Counted from the first letter of the stretch, positions 1 through 7,710 are shown. The stretch is DNA of 16,544 bases from Nitrospirota bacterium (GCA_030637135.1 DAOVVO010000016.1:1-16544), one strand, 5' to 3'. Notes: generated from the sequence alone by a model not told the origin. Made by a program: numbers and translations.

Positions 1-6
1 CTTTTA

Positions 7-91
7 ACGCCTCACGATACGGGCTTCGTTACCGATTAACATCACCGCTTATTAGAATCTTATGGGTTCTTAACTTAAACCTTCAACTTAA
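7..91. repeat. Left copy of a dispersed repeat
   Basis: These 85 bases match the right end of the window exactly (16432-16448 joined to 16477-16544), except that the right copy has 28 extra bases between positions equivalent to 23 and 24. Matching resumes without a base lost on either side. It contains no reading frame of note. The match does not begin at base 1 and is interrupted, so it is not a simple overlap of a circular contig; a dispersed intergenic repeat is more likely. Confidence 0.85.
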
Positions 92-148
92 ATACGAAAA
101 AGGGATTATAAGTGAGCACAGAACTGTTACACAGGAACTGCTTATTAC

Positions 149-190
149 GTTTACCCCGTTAGAGATTTTAAAATCTCTAACGGGGTAAAC
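149..190. repeat. Perfect 42-bp palindrome
   Basis: Two 21-base arms (149-169 and 170-190) are exact reverse complements with no loop. Each arm joins a GC-rich block containing CCCCG to an AT-rich centre around TTTTAAAA. On the plus strand it is followed by a T-rich stretch (TTTTATTTTT, 194-203), so a transcript entering from the left could end here. No plus-strand gene lies upstream in the window. It could equally be a dispersed hairpin repeat. The rest of 92-300 shows no gene. Confidence 0.8.
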
Positions 191-300
191 TCTTTTATTT
201 TTAATCTGATGACGACTGGTACCTAACAGGAAAGAAAGGATATCCAGGATTAGTCATTTGTTCCGGTGGTATAATTTTGAAGAGATGATTGTAACAGAGC

Positions 301-582
301 TTAAAAAACATGCCGCCAGCCCCTTTCCTTGACAAAATTATTAATTATCATGAGAGAGGTGTGGAGTCTCTGGAGCCTTATATTTCTGTCTCTGATACCT
401 TTGATATCTTTATGGGGGAATTTTTCCCCTCTTATTGCTATTTGAAGTTTGTTAAGCTGGTGGTGGAGCCCTTTAAGCGTTTCTAAATCGAGTGGTTTTA
501 AAAAAATCGGGTTGACAGTAACATATCCATCTGCAATGTCTTTAGAGATAGCAACAAGGCTTTTCCCTCTTAAACTAATCAT
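301..582 (-). CDS. Small conserved-looking hypothetical protein, last gene of the tat operon
   Basis: I do not recognise this 93-residue protein and assign no function. It is soluble and basic, with no signal peptide or membrane segment. The middle (about residues 36-90) looks helical, with regularly spaced leucine and isoleucine and many Lys/Arg. The start is supported by an AGAGGGA Shine-Dalgarno sequence five to six bases before the ATG. It lies 64 bases downstream of tatC on the same strand with no terminator between, so it is probably co-transcribed with tatAC. A role in export is not implied by the sequence. A plus-strand frame overlaps it but has no ribosome binding site or family resemblance. 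Confidence 0.6.
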   Translation of the reverse strand: MISLRGKSLVAISKDIADGYVTVNPIFLKPLDLETLKGLHHQLNKLQIAIRGEKFPHKDIKGIRDRNIRLQRLHTSLMIINNFVKERGWRHVF

Positions 583-646
583 CAGTCCCTCTTTCGAATA
601 CTATCCATTATACTTTAGTTGTATATATCGGTGTTATCTATATTAT

Positions 647-1444
647 TTAAACTGGGGGCTCAGGTTTGTCTTTTTGCTTTCTATTTAAAATTTTCGATGC
701 CCAGATGCCTGCTTCATAAAGCACTATTATGGGAAGTGCCATAATTGTCTGGTTAAATGCATCCGGTGTGGGGGTAAGAAGGGCAGCAGCCACAAAAGCG
801 AGAAGTATTGCATATTTCCTGTTTTTTGCGAGAAAAGATGTCGTCACAATGCCTGATTTTGTAAGAAAAACTAAAATGACCGGTAATTCAAAAACAGCAC
901 CAAAGGCAAGAACGAATTTTAAGCAAAAATCTATATACTTGCCTACCGACAGCATGGGCTTAATGGTTTCAGTTTTATACGTAAGAAGAAAATTTATTGC
1001 AAAGGGAAGGACAATAATAAAACAGAAAAGCGCTCCTGCTAAAAACAGGAGAGATGTAACCATAACAAATGGCAGAGCATATTTTTTTTCTTTTGTAAAA
1101 AGACCGGGAGAGACGAATTTCCAGACCTCGTAGAAAATAAGGGGTGAACTTATTACGAGGGCGCTTACAAGAGAGATTTTAAAATGCATCCATAATGCCT
1201 CTGCCGGGGCGAGGAATACAAGACCATGTTCTGGATTTCCCGTATTTTTGATTGTGATAAAGGGCGCTTTCATTGAAAATGCAAGGGTTCCTTTTAGTGG
1301 CATGATTAATAACTGAAAAATGTACTCAGAAAAGTAAAAACAGATCCCGAAACTAATTACCACCGCAATTAATGATAAAATAATTCTTTTTCTCAGTTCG
1401 TCGAGGTGACCGGTGATAGATACCTTGCTATCAATCTTTTTCAT
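647..1444 (-). CDS. tatC: Sec-independent protein translocase TatC
   Basis: TatC is the inner-membrane receptor of the twin-arginine pathway. It binds RR signal peptides and recruits TatA to export folded, often cofactor-bearing proteins. The 265 residues show the family layout: the N-terminal cytoplasmic motif HLDELRKRI (residues 13-21), six hydrophobic segments, the loop motif VWKFVSPGLFTKEK with its conserved glutamate, and the late PTPDAFNQ motif before the final membrane segments. Length is normal. The start codon lies inside the end of tatA (14-base overlap), which suggests translational coupling. A small hypothetical gene follows. No tatB is seen nearby, so this may be a minimal TatAC system. 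The C-terminal tail is short and charged. Confidence 0.96.
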   Translation of the reverse strand: MKKIDSKVSITGHLDELRKRIILSLIAVVISFGICFYFSEYIFQLLIMPLKGTLAFSMKAPFITIKNTGNPEHGLVFLAPAEALWMHFKISLVSALVISSPLIFYEVWKFVSPGLFTKEKKYALPFVMVTSLLFLAGALFCFIIVLPFAINFLLTYKTETIKPMLSVGKYIDFCLKFVLAFGAVFELPVILVFLTKSGIVTTSFLAKNRKYAILLAFVAAALLTPTPDAFNQTIMALPIIVLYEAGIWASKILNRKQKDKPEPPV

Positions 1445-1775
1445 TGTTTACCTTTTTTTTGTTCACCTCTTCAGCTTTTCCGGAATTACCATGTTCCTGA
1501 GTTTCTGCTCTGTCTTCCTTTTCCTCTTTTCTTTTTTTATTCGAAGAAATTTCACCTGTGATGCTGTCTTTGATACTCGTTTCTGCATCCTTGATTTCCT
1601 CTAAAATATTTGTTTCTGAATCCGTAATAGAGTCCTGCGCTCCTCTCAGGGCTGCCTTTAACTCCCTCATCCCCTTGCCAATTGTTTTTCCCAGTTCAGG
1701 CAGTTTTTTTGGACCAAAAATAAGCAGGGCAACAATAAAAATTAATATAAGTTCCTGCATCCCCAGATCAAACAT
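1431..1775 (-). CDS. tatA: Twin-arginine translocase subunit TatA/TatB family
   Basis: This is a 114-residue TatA/B-type subunit: one short N-terminal membrane helix (about residues 5-20), the hinge FGPKKLPELG, an amphipathic helix (GKGMRELKAAL), then an acidic/basic cytoplasmic tail. FGPKKLPELGKTIGKG is TatA-like, whereas the opening MFDLG resembles TatB, so it could serve both roles; no second copy is nearby. A longer reading from 1859 is rejected because its extra 28 residues would begin inside the promoter spacer (1837-1866). The chosen ATG follows an AAGGAG box, though the 12-base spacing is long. It is first in the operon and overlaps tatC by 14 bases. Confidence 0.9.
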   Translation of the reverse strand: MFDLGMQELILIFIVALLIFGPKKLPELGKTIGKGMRELKAALRGAQDSITDSETNILEEIKDAETSIKDSITGEISSNKKRKEEKEDRAETQEHGNSGKAEEVNKKKVNNEKD

Positions 1776-1836
1776 TCTGAATAAATACTCCTTTTTTACG
1801 CTCGAGAAGGATATTTTCAAAAACTGTGTAATTTTA

Positions 1837-1866
1837 AAAATATCAAAATACATGAACAAGTGTCAA
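1837..1866 (-). promoter_or_regulatory. Promoter of the tat operon
   Basis: On the minus strand a perfect TTGACA (1861-1866) is followed after 18 bases by TATTTT (1837-1842). Transcription would start near 1830, leaving a leader of about 55 bases before the tatA ATG at 1775. This is a sigma-70-type reading by eye. Confidence 0.6.
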
Positions 1867-2167
1867 TTGAGGGGGTTTGTGTAATATAGTTCACAAGGAT
1901 CAGCAGAGCGGGGGCCGGGGTTTAATTATGAGGTTTTTCTGACCCCTGTAAACTGTTACCGTTAATTTAGACTTGACCTTAATTTAAGAGTTACCATAAA
2001 CTTTAAACATCAATAACATCCTGAGAAAAATGTATATGTTTGATTTCTGAAATTAAAAGCTGCAGATTACACAGATAACGTTATTTTGCACATATGAAAA
2101 TACTCTGCATAATCGTCTCTGAAAAGAGTTTAAATCAGAGATAATACATTTATACAGGGAGGGAGTC
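1867..2167. other. Divergent intergenic region between tatA and dapA
   Basis: No gene is visible in these 300 bases. There is a short GC-rich patch at 1908-1920 and an imperfect inverted repeat, GGGGT (1917-1921) with ACCCC (1942-1946), containing the phrase TTCTGACCCC that resembles palindromic intergenic repeats in related genomes (from memory, not checked). The AT-rich remainder holds a candidate dapA promoter. Near the gene, TCTCTG (2116-2121) and CAGAGA (2136-2141) form a weak inverted repeat in the dapA leader. Confidence 0.5.
1973..2002 (+). promoter_or_regulatory. Candidate dapA promoter
   Basis: TTGACC (1973-1978), an 18-base spacer and TAAACT (1997-2002) form a plausible sigma-70 promoter. 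It would give dapA a leader of about 155 bases. A closer alternative, a CATAAT at 2108-2113, has only a poor -35 element. Confidence 0.35.
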
Positions 2168-3046
2168 ATGTTTCGAGGTTCAATCGTTGCTATTGTTACA
2201 CCATTTAAAGACGGGAAAGTTGATGAAAATGCCCTATCTCGCCTGATCGAGTGGCATATTTCTGAAGGCACGAATGCCATAGTGCCCTGTGGTACCACAG
2301 GAGAGGCATCAACACTGGATTATGATGAGCATTATAGGGTAATAGAACTCACAATGAATACTGTTCAAGGCAGGATTCCTGTGATTGCCGGAACAGGTGC
2401 AAACTCAACCGATGAAACTATTATGATGACTGAAAAAGCAAAGGAAATGGGCACGGATGGGGCCCTGCTCGTTACTCCTTATTACAACAAGCCAACACAG
2501 GAAGGATTATACAGGCATTATAAAAAGGTTGCTGAGAAAGTGGATATTCCAATAATACTCTATAACGTACCGAGCAGGACGGGAGTAAACCTGCTACCAC
2601 AAACAGTTGCGAGGCTTTCAGAGATCAAGAATATTGTTGGTATTAAAGAAGCCACCGGAGATATGAAGCAGGTGAGCGAGGTAATACGTCTTTGTGGCGA
2701 CAGGTTAACCGTCATTTCAGGCGATGATTTCACCACCCTGACGCTTTTGGCACTCGGGGGGAAGGGGGCCATATCTGTCTTAGCTAATATTGTTCCCCGC
2801 TCTGTTTCTATGATGTTCACAGCGTGGGAAAAAGGCAATATTGAAGATGCAAGAAAAATACATTTCAAACTTGAGCCTTTAAACTACGCAATGTTTATTG
2901 AAACAAATCCCATACCCGCAAAAACTGCGCTCTGTATGATGGGAAAAATACAGGAAGAATTCAGACTGCCCCTTTGCCCAATGAATGAGGGAAATAAAGA
3001 AAAACTAAAAAAAATACTTTTTAAACAAGGGGTTTTGACAGAATAA
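2168..3046 (+). CDS. dapA: 4-hydroxy-tetrahydrodipicolinate synthase
   Basis: DapA condenses pyruvate with aspartate semialdehyde in the first committed step of the diaminopimelate/lysine pathway, in the cytoplasm. The 292 residues form one TIM barrel of normal length. Visible family residues are GTTGE (42-46, with the catalytic Thr43/44), Tyr106 in PYYNKP, Tyr132 in LYNVPSRTG, Arg137 for substrate carboxylate binding, and the Schiff-base Lys160 in GIKEATGD. The GSDD-like motif of the family reads SGDD here. A GGGAGG box five to six bases upstream sets the start. It is monocistronic as far as can be seen: tatA is divergent and a non-coding RNA follows. dapB and other lysine genes are not in the window. 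Confidence 0.97.
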   Translation: MFRGSIVAIVTPFKDGKVDENALSRLIEWHISEGTNAIVPCGTTGEASTLDYDEHYRVIELTMNTVQGRIPVIAGTGANSTDETIMMTEKAKEMGTDGALLVTPYYNKPTQEGLYRHYKKVAEKVDIPIILYNVPSRTGVNLLPQTVARLSEIKNIVGIKEATGDMKQVSEVIRLCGDRLTVISGDDFTTLTLLALGGKGAISVLANIVPRSVSMMFTAWEKGNIEDARKIHFKLEPLNYAMFIETNPIPAKTALCMMGKIQEEFRLPLCPMNEGNKEKLKKILFKQGVLTE

Positions 3047-3125
3047 GCATGTTCAGAGTTCATGAAATTTCTTTGCTTGAATATTGCATGGTTTTTCTGT
3101 TATAAATATACATATAACATAAAAA

Positions 3126-3131
3126 TATAAT
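3126..3131 (+). promoter_or_regulatory. -10 element of the 6S RNA promoter
   Basis: A perfect TATAAT lies seven to ten bases before the 5' strand of the predicted closing stem of the 6S RNA, the right place for a -10 box. No good -35 element is present at 16-18 bases. TTGAAT (3077-3082) with TATAAA (3101-3106), 18 bases apart, is a second possible promoter slightly upstream. Confidence 0.45.
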
Positions 3132-3135
3132 GAAG

Positions 3136-3307
3136 CTACCTGCCTTGTACGTGATAGGTGGAAAACTTGATCCGTCAATTAGAATATTTAGGGAGCCAGC
3201 GTAAGGTAAGTGTGAGCGCTCCGTATTGGGGAAAGCCTAATCTTGTCTTCAAGGCACCCACCTATAGTTTTAGGGATTCAAGAAATCTATCTACACGGCA
3301 AGGTGGG
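3136..3307 (+). ncRNA. ssrS: Probable 6S RNA
   Basis: 6S RNA is a long, mostly double-stranded RNA that binds the housekeeping RNA polymerase holoenzyme by mimicking an open promoter. Several features fit. The 5' strand CTACCTGCCTTGT (3136-3148) pairs with the 3' strand ACACGGCAAGGTGG (3293-3306) with one bulge and one mismatch, giving a closing stem. The interior holds GGGAGC and GCGCTCC arms (about 3192-3223), a CACCCACCTA segment, GGGATTCAAG, and the CTACACGGCA end block that resembles the 3' half of known 6S RNAs. Length (about 170) is normal. A TATAAT lies just upstream and a terminator just downstream, so it is its own transcription unit. The 6S gene lies near rarA in some other bacteria. 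The assignment is by eye. Confidence 0.65.
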
Positions 3308-3312
3308 ATTCA

Positions 3313-3348
3313 AGAGCTCGCAGTGGCGGGTTGAGCTTTCATTTTTTT
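3313..3348 (+). terminator. Rho-independent terminator of the 6S RNA unit
   Basis: AGAGCTC (3313-3319) pairs with GAGCTTT (3333-3339), with one G-U pair, around a 13-base loop. It is followed two bases later by seven T residues (3342-3348). It ends the non-coding RNA transcript before rarA. Confidence 0.6.
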
Positions 3349-3619
3349 AAGCCTTGACAGATAAGGTTCTTCGGGAAAGGACAAGAATAGATATCTTATG
3401 CAGAATGTATCGTTCATTACTTATAGACACATTTTAACTTATGAACTCCTTTTGAAAACACCGTTTTTGGGGTGTGATAAGAAGGGGTTTACTCTATAGA
3501 ACAAGACAATCTGCATACATTTATCCTACCACTGGAATAGGTTCCCTCTGTCATAGGCTATTCAAGGTTGTGACAACCTGCTGTGAGGAAAGTGGGTGTG
3601 AACAGTCTTAGGGCATGAT
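3349..3619 (+). other. Hairpin-rich leader or unannotated RNA upstream of rarA
   Basis: No convincing gene lies in these 270 bases. Several hairpins are visible: ACACC (3458-3462) with GGTGT (3471-3475); GAATAG (3535-3540) with CTATTC (3558-3563); and AGGTTG (3565-3570) with CAACCT (3574-3579) on a three-base loop. A 33-codon frame begins with the ATG at 3399 and ends at 3498, but it has no ribosome binding site. No clear promoter for rarA was found, although TTGACA occurs at 3354-3359 without a matching -10. The stretch may be the rarA leader or part of a second small RNA. Confidence 0.35.
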
Positions 3620-4888
3620 ATGGAACTTTTCAAATCATCTAATAAAACAGCTCCTCTTGCGTGGAGGATGCAGCCGCGTACACTAGAGGAATTTATAGGT
3701 CAGACTCATATACTTGGGCACGGAGGCCCTTTAAGGGAAGCCATAGAAAAAGATTCTATCGTATCCCTTATTCTATACGGTCCGCCGGGGACTGGAAAAA
3801 CTGCCCTTGCCCATATAATTGCCCAGAGGACAAAAGCACTTTTTATATCTCTGAATGCAGTCATTTCCGGATTAAGTGATATAAAAGAAGCCCTGAAAAA
3901 GGCGAGGGACGCAACAAGAACCATTTTATTCATAGATGAGATACACAGGTTTAATAAACTCCAGCAGGATGCTTTGCTGCCTGACGTTGAGACCGGTAAC
4001 GTTATACTTATAGGGGCATCTACCCATAATCCCTTTTTTTCAATCATTCCCGCTTTATCCTCACGATCTATGATATATCAGTTTCTTCCTTTAAAAGAAG
4101 ACGAGATAAAGACCCTCATAGAAAGGACTCTCAGTGATAAAGAAAGAGGACTTGGTGTATGCACTATAGAGGTAGCACCTGATGCCATGGATTTTATTGC
4201 GAGGATGTCAGATGGTGATGCAAGAAGGGCACTGAACGCTCTTGAACTTGGCAGTTTTATTATCGGAACTACACATCGTGGCAGTTATGACATTGAACTT
4301 GCAAAAGAGGTCTTACAGAAAAAACATTTATATTACAACGAAGATGAACACTATAACACAATTTCTGCATTTATAAAAAGCATGCGGGGAAGTGACCCTG
4401 ATGCTGCGCTTTATTGGATGGCAAAAATGATAGAGGCAGGGGAAGACCCCCTGTACATAGCACGGAGAATAGTTATCTGTGCATCTGAGGATGTAGGGAA
4501 TGCGGATCCCAGGGCACTTCAAACAGCAGTCGCTGCTCTGGAGGCAGTTGAGTCGATAGGTATGCCTGAGGGGCGTATACCTCTGGCGCAGGCGGCACTC
4601 TATATTGCAATGGCACCAAAAAGTAATGCGTCCTATAGTGGCATAGAAAATGCCCTCACAGCTGTGAGGGAAGAAAGGACAAAAAAGGTGCCTTCACATT
4701 TAAAGAGCGCACATTACAGCGGTGCACAACGCCTCGGCTCAGGCATTGGATATAAATATCCTCATAATTATAAGAGTCATTTTGTGATTCAGGAATACAT
4801 GCCGCATAAAAAGAGATTCTTTTATCCGTCTGAAGAAGGCTATGAAAAAATATTCAAAAAAAGGCTACATAAAAGGAGGAACCTCTAA
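3620..4888 (+). CDS. rarA: Replication-associated recombination protein RarA (MgsA-type AAA+ ATPase)
   Basis: RarA is a clamp-loader-like AAA+ ATPase that acts at stalled replication forks and interacts with SSB. The 422 residues match the family from end to end: an N-terminal LAWRMQPRTLEEFIGQ motif, Walker A GPPGTGKT (54-61), Walker B ILFIDEIHRFNK (Asp106, Glu107), the GASTHNPFF block (sensor 1 region), the SDGDARRALN sensor 2 motif, and the C-terminal tetramerisation domain with SEDVGNADP and a YKYPHNY block. The start is supported by a weak AGGG about eight bases upstream; another ATG five bases earlier is out of frame. Its stop codon shares one base with the rny start (TAATG), so the two are translationally coupled. 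Confidence 0.96.
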   Translation: MELFKSSNKTAPLAWRMQPRTLEEFIGQTHILGHGGPLREAIEKDSIVSLILYGPPGTGKTALAHIIAQRTKALFISLNAVISGLSDIKEALKKARDATRTILFIDEIHRFNKLQQDALLPDVETGNVILIGASTHNPFFSIIPALSSRSMIYQFLPLKEDEIKTLIERTLSDKERGLGVCTIEVAPDAMDFIARMSDGDARRALNALELGSFIIGTTHRGSYDIELAKEVLQKKHLYYNEDEHYNTISAFIKSMRGSDPDAALYWMAKMIEAGEDPLYIARRIVICASEDVGNADPRALQTAVAALEAVESIGMPEGRIPLAQAALYIAMAPKSNASYSGIENALTAVREERTKKVPSHLKSAHYSGAQRLGSGIGYKYPHNYKSHFVIQEYMPHKKRFFYPSEEGYEKIFKKRLHKRRNL

Positions 4889-6456
4889 TGGATAATAACA
4901 TATATTTGTTCATTCTTGTGCTGGTAGTCAGTTTTGCTGCAGGATTTATCCTTTCAGTTGTATACAGTAAAGTTGCTTTCGGTAAAAGATTGAAAGATGA
5001 CGAGAATAAAGCTCAAAAACTAATACTCGATGCCAAGCGAGAAGCGGAATCCATAAAAAAGGAAGCTGAGCTTACAGCTAAGGACAGAGTTTTTCAAGCA
5101 AAATCTGACGCTGAAAGGGAATTAAAGGAACGCCGTATAGAGCTCAATCAGCTTGACAAAAGACTGAGACACAGAGAAGAGATTCTTGACAGGAAATTGG
5201 AACAGAGTGATAAGAGGGAGCATAACTTTAACAAAAGGGATAGAGAAATCAACAGGAGAGAAAGAGAACTGAATGAAAAAGAGCTTAAATGTGAAAAACT
5301 TTTCCAACATCAGACTGAAGCACTCGAACGCATTTCCAATTTAAGCAGGGAGGAAGCAAAGAAAGAATTTCTAAAAAGGGTTGAAGAGGAGTCTAAATTT
5401 GATGCTGCGAGGGTTGCAAGGAGGATAGAAGACGAGGCAGTTGAAACAGCCGACAGAAAAGCAAAAGAAATTCTGAGCTTTGCAATACAGCGTTATGCAA
5501 GTGACTATGTCAGTGATAATACTATTTCTACAGTTGCCCTCCCGAATGATGAGATGAAGGGAAGGATTATAGGGAGAGAGGGTAGGAATATAAGGGCGCT
5601 TGAGTCTATTACCGGAGTTGAGCTTATTATTGATGATACCCCTGAGACCGTTATACTGTCCAGTTTTGACCCTGTGAGAAGAGAAATCGCCAGGATTGCA
5701 CTTGGGCGTCTTATAGCTGATGGAAGGATTCATCCTGCAAGGATTGAGGAAATTATTGAAAAGGTGAGGAAAGAAATCGAGGCTACAATCAGAGAGGAGG
5801 GTGATAAAGCAGTTTTCGAACTCGGACTTCATGGAATTCATCCGGAGATCATAAAACTTATTGGGAGGCTTAAATATAGGACATCTTATGCACAAAATGT
5901 ACTTCAGCATTCAAAAGAGGTAGCCTTTCTCACTGGAATAATGGCTGGAGAGCTCGGTGTAGATATTAAGCTGGCAAAAAGGGCGGGTATACTCCATGAC
6001 ATCGGAAAAGCGGTTGATCATGAGATTGAAGGCTCTCACCAGTTCATCGGTGCTAATATGGCAAAGAAGTTCGGAGAAAATAATAAAATAGTCAATGCAA
6101 TAGAAGTTCACCATGGAGAAGGAGAACCGATAACTGTCGAAGGAGCCCTTGTAGCTGCAGCTGATGCCCTCTCAGCTGCAAGACCAGGGGCAAGAAAAGA
6201 GACCCTCGAAAGTTATATCAAACGTCTTGAAAAATTAGAAGAAATTGCAACGTCGTTTAACGGAATAAACAAGTGCTATGCAATTCAGGCAGGCCGGGAA
6301 ATAAGGATCATGGTAAAACCTGAAGAGGTCAATGATGACCTTTCCGCTCAAATATCAAGAAATCTTGCAAAAAAAATAGAAGAGGAACTGACCTATCCGG
6401 GACAGATTAAGGTAACCGTGATACGGGAGTCCCGTTATGTAATGTATGCGAAGTAG
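4888..6456 (+). CDS. rny: Ribonuclease Y
   Basis: RNase Y is a membrane-anchored endoribonuclease that starts mRNA decay in bacteria that lack or supplement RNase E. All four parts are present in 522 residues of normal length: an N-terminal membrane helix (about 5-27), a long charged coiled coil (about 30-190), a KH domain with GRIIGREGRNIR (225-236), and an HD domain with His341, and His370-Asp371 in ILHDIGKAVDHE. A strong AAGGAGG box eight bases before the ATG sets the start, which overlaps the rarA stop. ymdB follows after about 95 bases; rny next to ymdB is a widespread arrangement. The coiled coil is unusually rich in Arg/Lys/Glu pairs, which is normal for the family. Confidence 0.97.
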   Translation: MDNNIYLFILVLVVSFAAGFILSVVYSKVAFGKRLKDDENKAQKLILDAKREAESIKKEAELTAKDRVFQAKSDAERELKERRIELNQLDKRLRHREEILDRKLEQSDKREHNFNKRDREINRRERELNEKELKCEKLFQHQTEALERISNLSREEAKKEFLKRVEEESKFDAARVARRIEDEAVETADRKAKEILSFAIQRYASDYVSDNTISTVALPNDEMKGRIIGREGRNIRALESITGVELIIDDTPETVILSSFDPVRREIARIALGRLIADGRIHPARIEEIIEKVRKEIEATIREEGDKAVFELGLHGIHPEIIKLIGRLKYRTSYAQNVLQHSKEVAFLTGIMAGELGVDIKLAKRAGILHDIGKAVDHEIEGSHQFIGANMAKKFGENNKIVNAIEVHHGEGEPITVEGALVAAADALSAARPGARKETLESYIKRLEKLEEIATSFNGINKCYAIQAGREIRIMVKPEEVNDDLSAQISRNLAKKIEEELTYPGQIKVTVIRESRYVMYAK

Positions 6457-6551
6457 AAAACGTTAGGAAAACAACCTCAAACTGTCAGAGATAAAGTAGA
6501 AAGGTGTTACATTAATTTCGTGCTCTATCGCTTATTGATTTCGTTACTACC

Positions 6552-7334
6552 ATGAAAGTGTTATTTGTTGGTGACATTGTGGGAGAGCCGGGACGGAAGG
6601 CTCTCAGGCAAGGGCTTCCGAAGTTAGTTGAAAAGTTGAAAATAGATTTTATTATAGCCAATGCTGAAAATGCTGCAGGCGGTTTCGGAATAACAAAGCC
6701 CATAGGGGAAGAGCTTTTTGCCTATGGTATTGATGTACTTACTTCGGGCAATCATATATGGGATAAAAAAGAAGCCATCACGTATATTCCACAGGAGCAC
6801 AGACTTCTTCGACCTGCTAATTACCCGGAAAGAGTTCCTGGAAAGGGCAGTATTGTTACCAGTACCGATACAGGAGAAAAAATTGCCGTGCTTAATATTT
6901 CCGGAAGAGTGTTCATGAGGCAGATAGACTGTCCGTTCAGTGTTTCAGAAAGAGAAATCCAGAAACTTAAAGAACAAACCGGAATAATCGTTGTAGATTT
7001 TCATGGCGAGGCAACTTCAGAAAAATTAGCGTTTGGATGGTTTCTTGACGGAAAAGTGAGTGCTGTTATAGGTACTCATACTCATGTACAAACCGCGGAT
7101 GAGACAATCCTGCCAAAGGGCACCGCATATATAACAGATGTTGGTATGACCGGGCCAGTAAATTCGGTCATTGGAATAAAAAAAGAACAAATAATTATGA
7201 AATTTCTTACTTCTATACCCGTTCGCTTTGATACAGCGAAAGGCATATCTGTGCTTTCGGCTGTTGTGATAGATATTAATTCAAAGACGGGGTACGCAGA
7301 TCGTATTCAGCGGGTGAAGTTAGAATTCTCGTAA
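6552..7334 (+). CDS. ymdB: YmdB/TIGR00282 family metallophosphoesterase
   Basis: Proteins of this family are dinuclear-metal phosphodiesterases; the Bacillus member hydrolyses 2',3'-cyclic nucleotides and affects biofilm and motility choices. The 260 residues carry the metal ligands: Asp8 in FVGDIVG, Glu39 and Asn40 in NAENAAGG, Asn67 and His68 in SGNHIWD, His151 in DFHGEATSEK, and His176/His178 in GTHTHVQT. Length is normal. The start is odd: no Shine-Dalgarno sequence lies before the ATG, and the frame meets a stop at 6513 with no other ATG or GTG between, so this start is nearly forced. It follows rny by about 95 bases on the same strand and is probably in the same operon. Confidence 0.94.
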   Translation: MKVLFVGDIVGEPGRKALRQGLPKLVEKLKIDFIIANAENAAGGFGITKPIGEELFAYGIDVLTSGNHIWDKKEAITYIPQEHRLLRPANYPERVPGKGSIVTSTDTGEKIAVLNISGRVFMRQIDCPFSVSEREIQKLKEQTGIIVVDFHGEATSEKLAFGWFLDGKVSAVIGTHTHVQTADETILPKGTAYITDVGMTGPVNSVIGIKKEQIIMKFLTSIPVRFDTAKGISVLSAVVIDINSKTGYADRIQRVKLEFS

Positions 7335-7399
7335 CACAGAGACGGTCAAGGACTTTATTTAGTTAAATGCATAAAAAGCATTAATTGACGTATCGAAGA

Positions 7400-7423
7400 G
7401 AAGGAATAACCTTCCCTTTTTAT
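7400..7423 (+). terminator. Weak terminator after ymdB
   Basis: GAAGG (7400-7404) and CCTTC (7410-7414) form a five-base stem on a five-base loop, followed by CCTTTTTAT. It lies about 65 bases past the ymdB stop and just before the convergent HU gene. The stem is short, so efficiency is doubtful. Confidence 0.35.
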
Positions 7424-7437
7424 GATTTTATTCAGTA

Positions 7438-7710
7438 TTATTTCACCGCAGATTTAAGTGCCTTGCCAGCTGTAAACTTTGGTACTTTTGTAGCCGGGAT
7501 CTTAATCTCTGCACCTGTCTTTGGATTACGTCCCTTTCTTGCTTTTCTTTTACTGATGGAAAAAGTGCCAAAACCTACGAGAGTTACCTTGTCACCCTTT
7601 TTCAGGGCTTTGATGATGTGCCTGACACAAGTATCAATTGCTTTTCCGGCGGTAGCCTTTGATATTTTAGCATTGCTTGCTACCGCATCAGTGAGATCCG
7701 CTTTTGTCAT
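7438..7710 (-). CDS. hup: HU family DNA-binding protein
   Basis: HU is a small dimeric nucleoid protein that bends DNA and helps in compaction, replication and repair. This 90-residue protein has the whole fold: the N-terminal helices from MTKADLTDAVA, the signature GFGTFSISKRKARKGRNPKTG region (about 47-67), and the DNA-binding arms with the conserved proline in RNPKTG. The end, FTAGKALKSAV, is typical. An AAGGAG box lies eight bases before the ATG and a near-consensus promoter lies at 7773-7802, so it should be strongly expressed. It stands alone, converging on ymdB. IHF-like paralogues cannot be fully excluded, but length and sequence favour HU. Confidence 0.97.
   Translation of the reverse strand: MTKADLTDAVASNAKISKATAGKAIDTCVRHIIKALKKGDKVTLVGFGTFSISKRKARKGRNPKTGAEIKIPATKVPKFTAGKALKSAVK

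Noticed and set aside
1..300. CRISPR array or tRNA gene in the repeat-rich left end
   Set aside because: No regular repeat-spacer pattern and no cloverleaf or T-loop sequence.
1776..1859. N-terminal extension of TatA by 28 residues
   Set aside because: It would begin inside the promoter spacer (1837-1866), does not resemble the family, and the internal ATG has an AAGGAG box.
3399..3500. Short plus-strand frame before rarA
   Set aside because: 33 codons without a ribosome binding site, in hairpin-rich DNA; no protein-like pattern.
3349..3619. RNase P RNA, suggested by GAGGAAAGT at 3584-3592
   Set aside because: The following conserved GTCCGGGC block is missing and the RNA would have to run into rarA.
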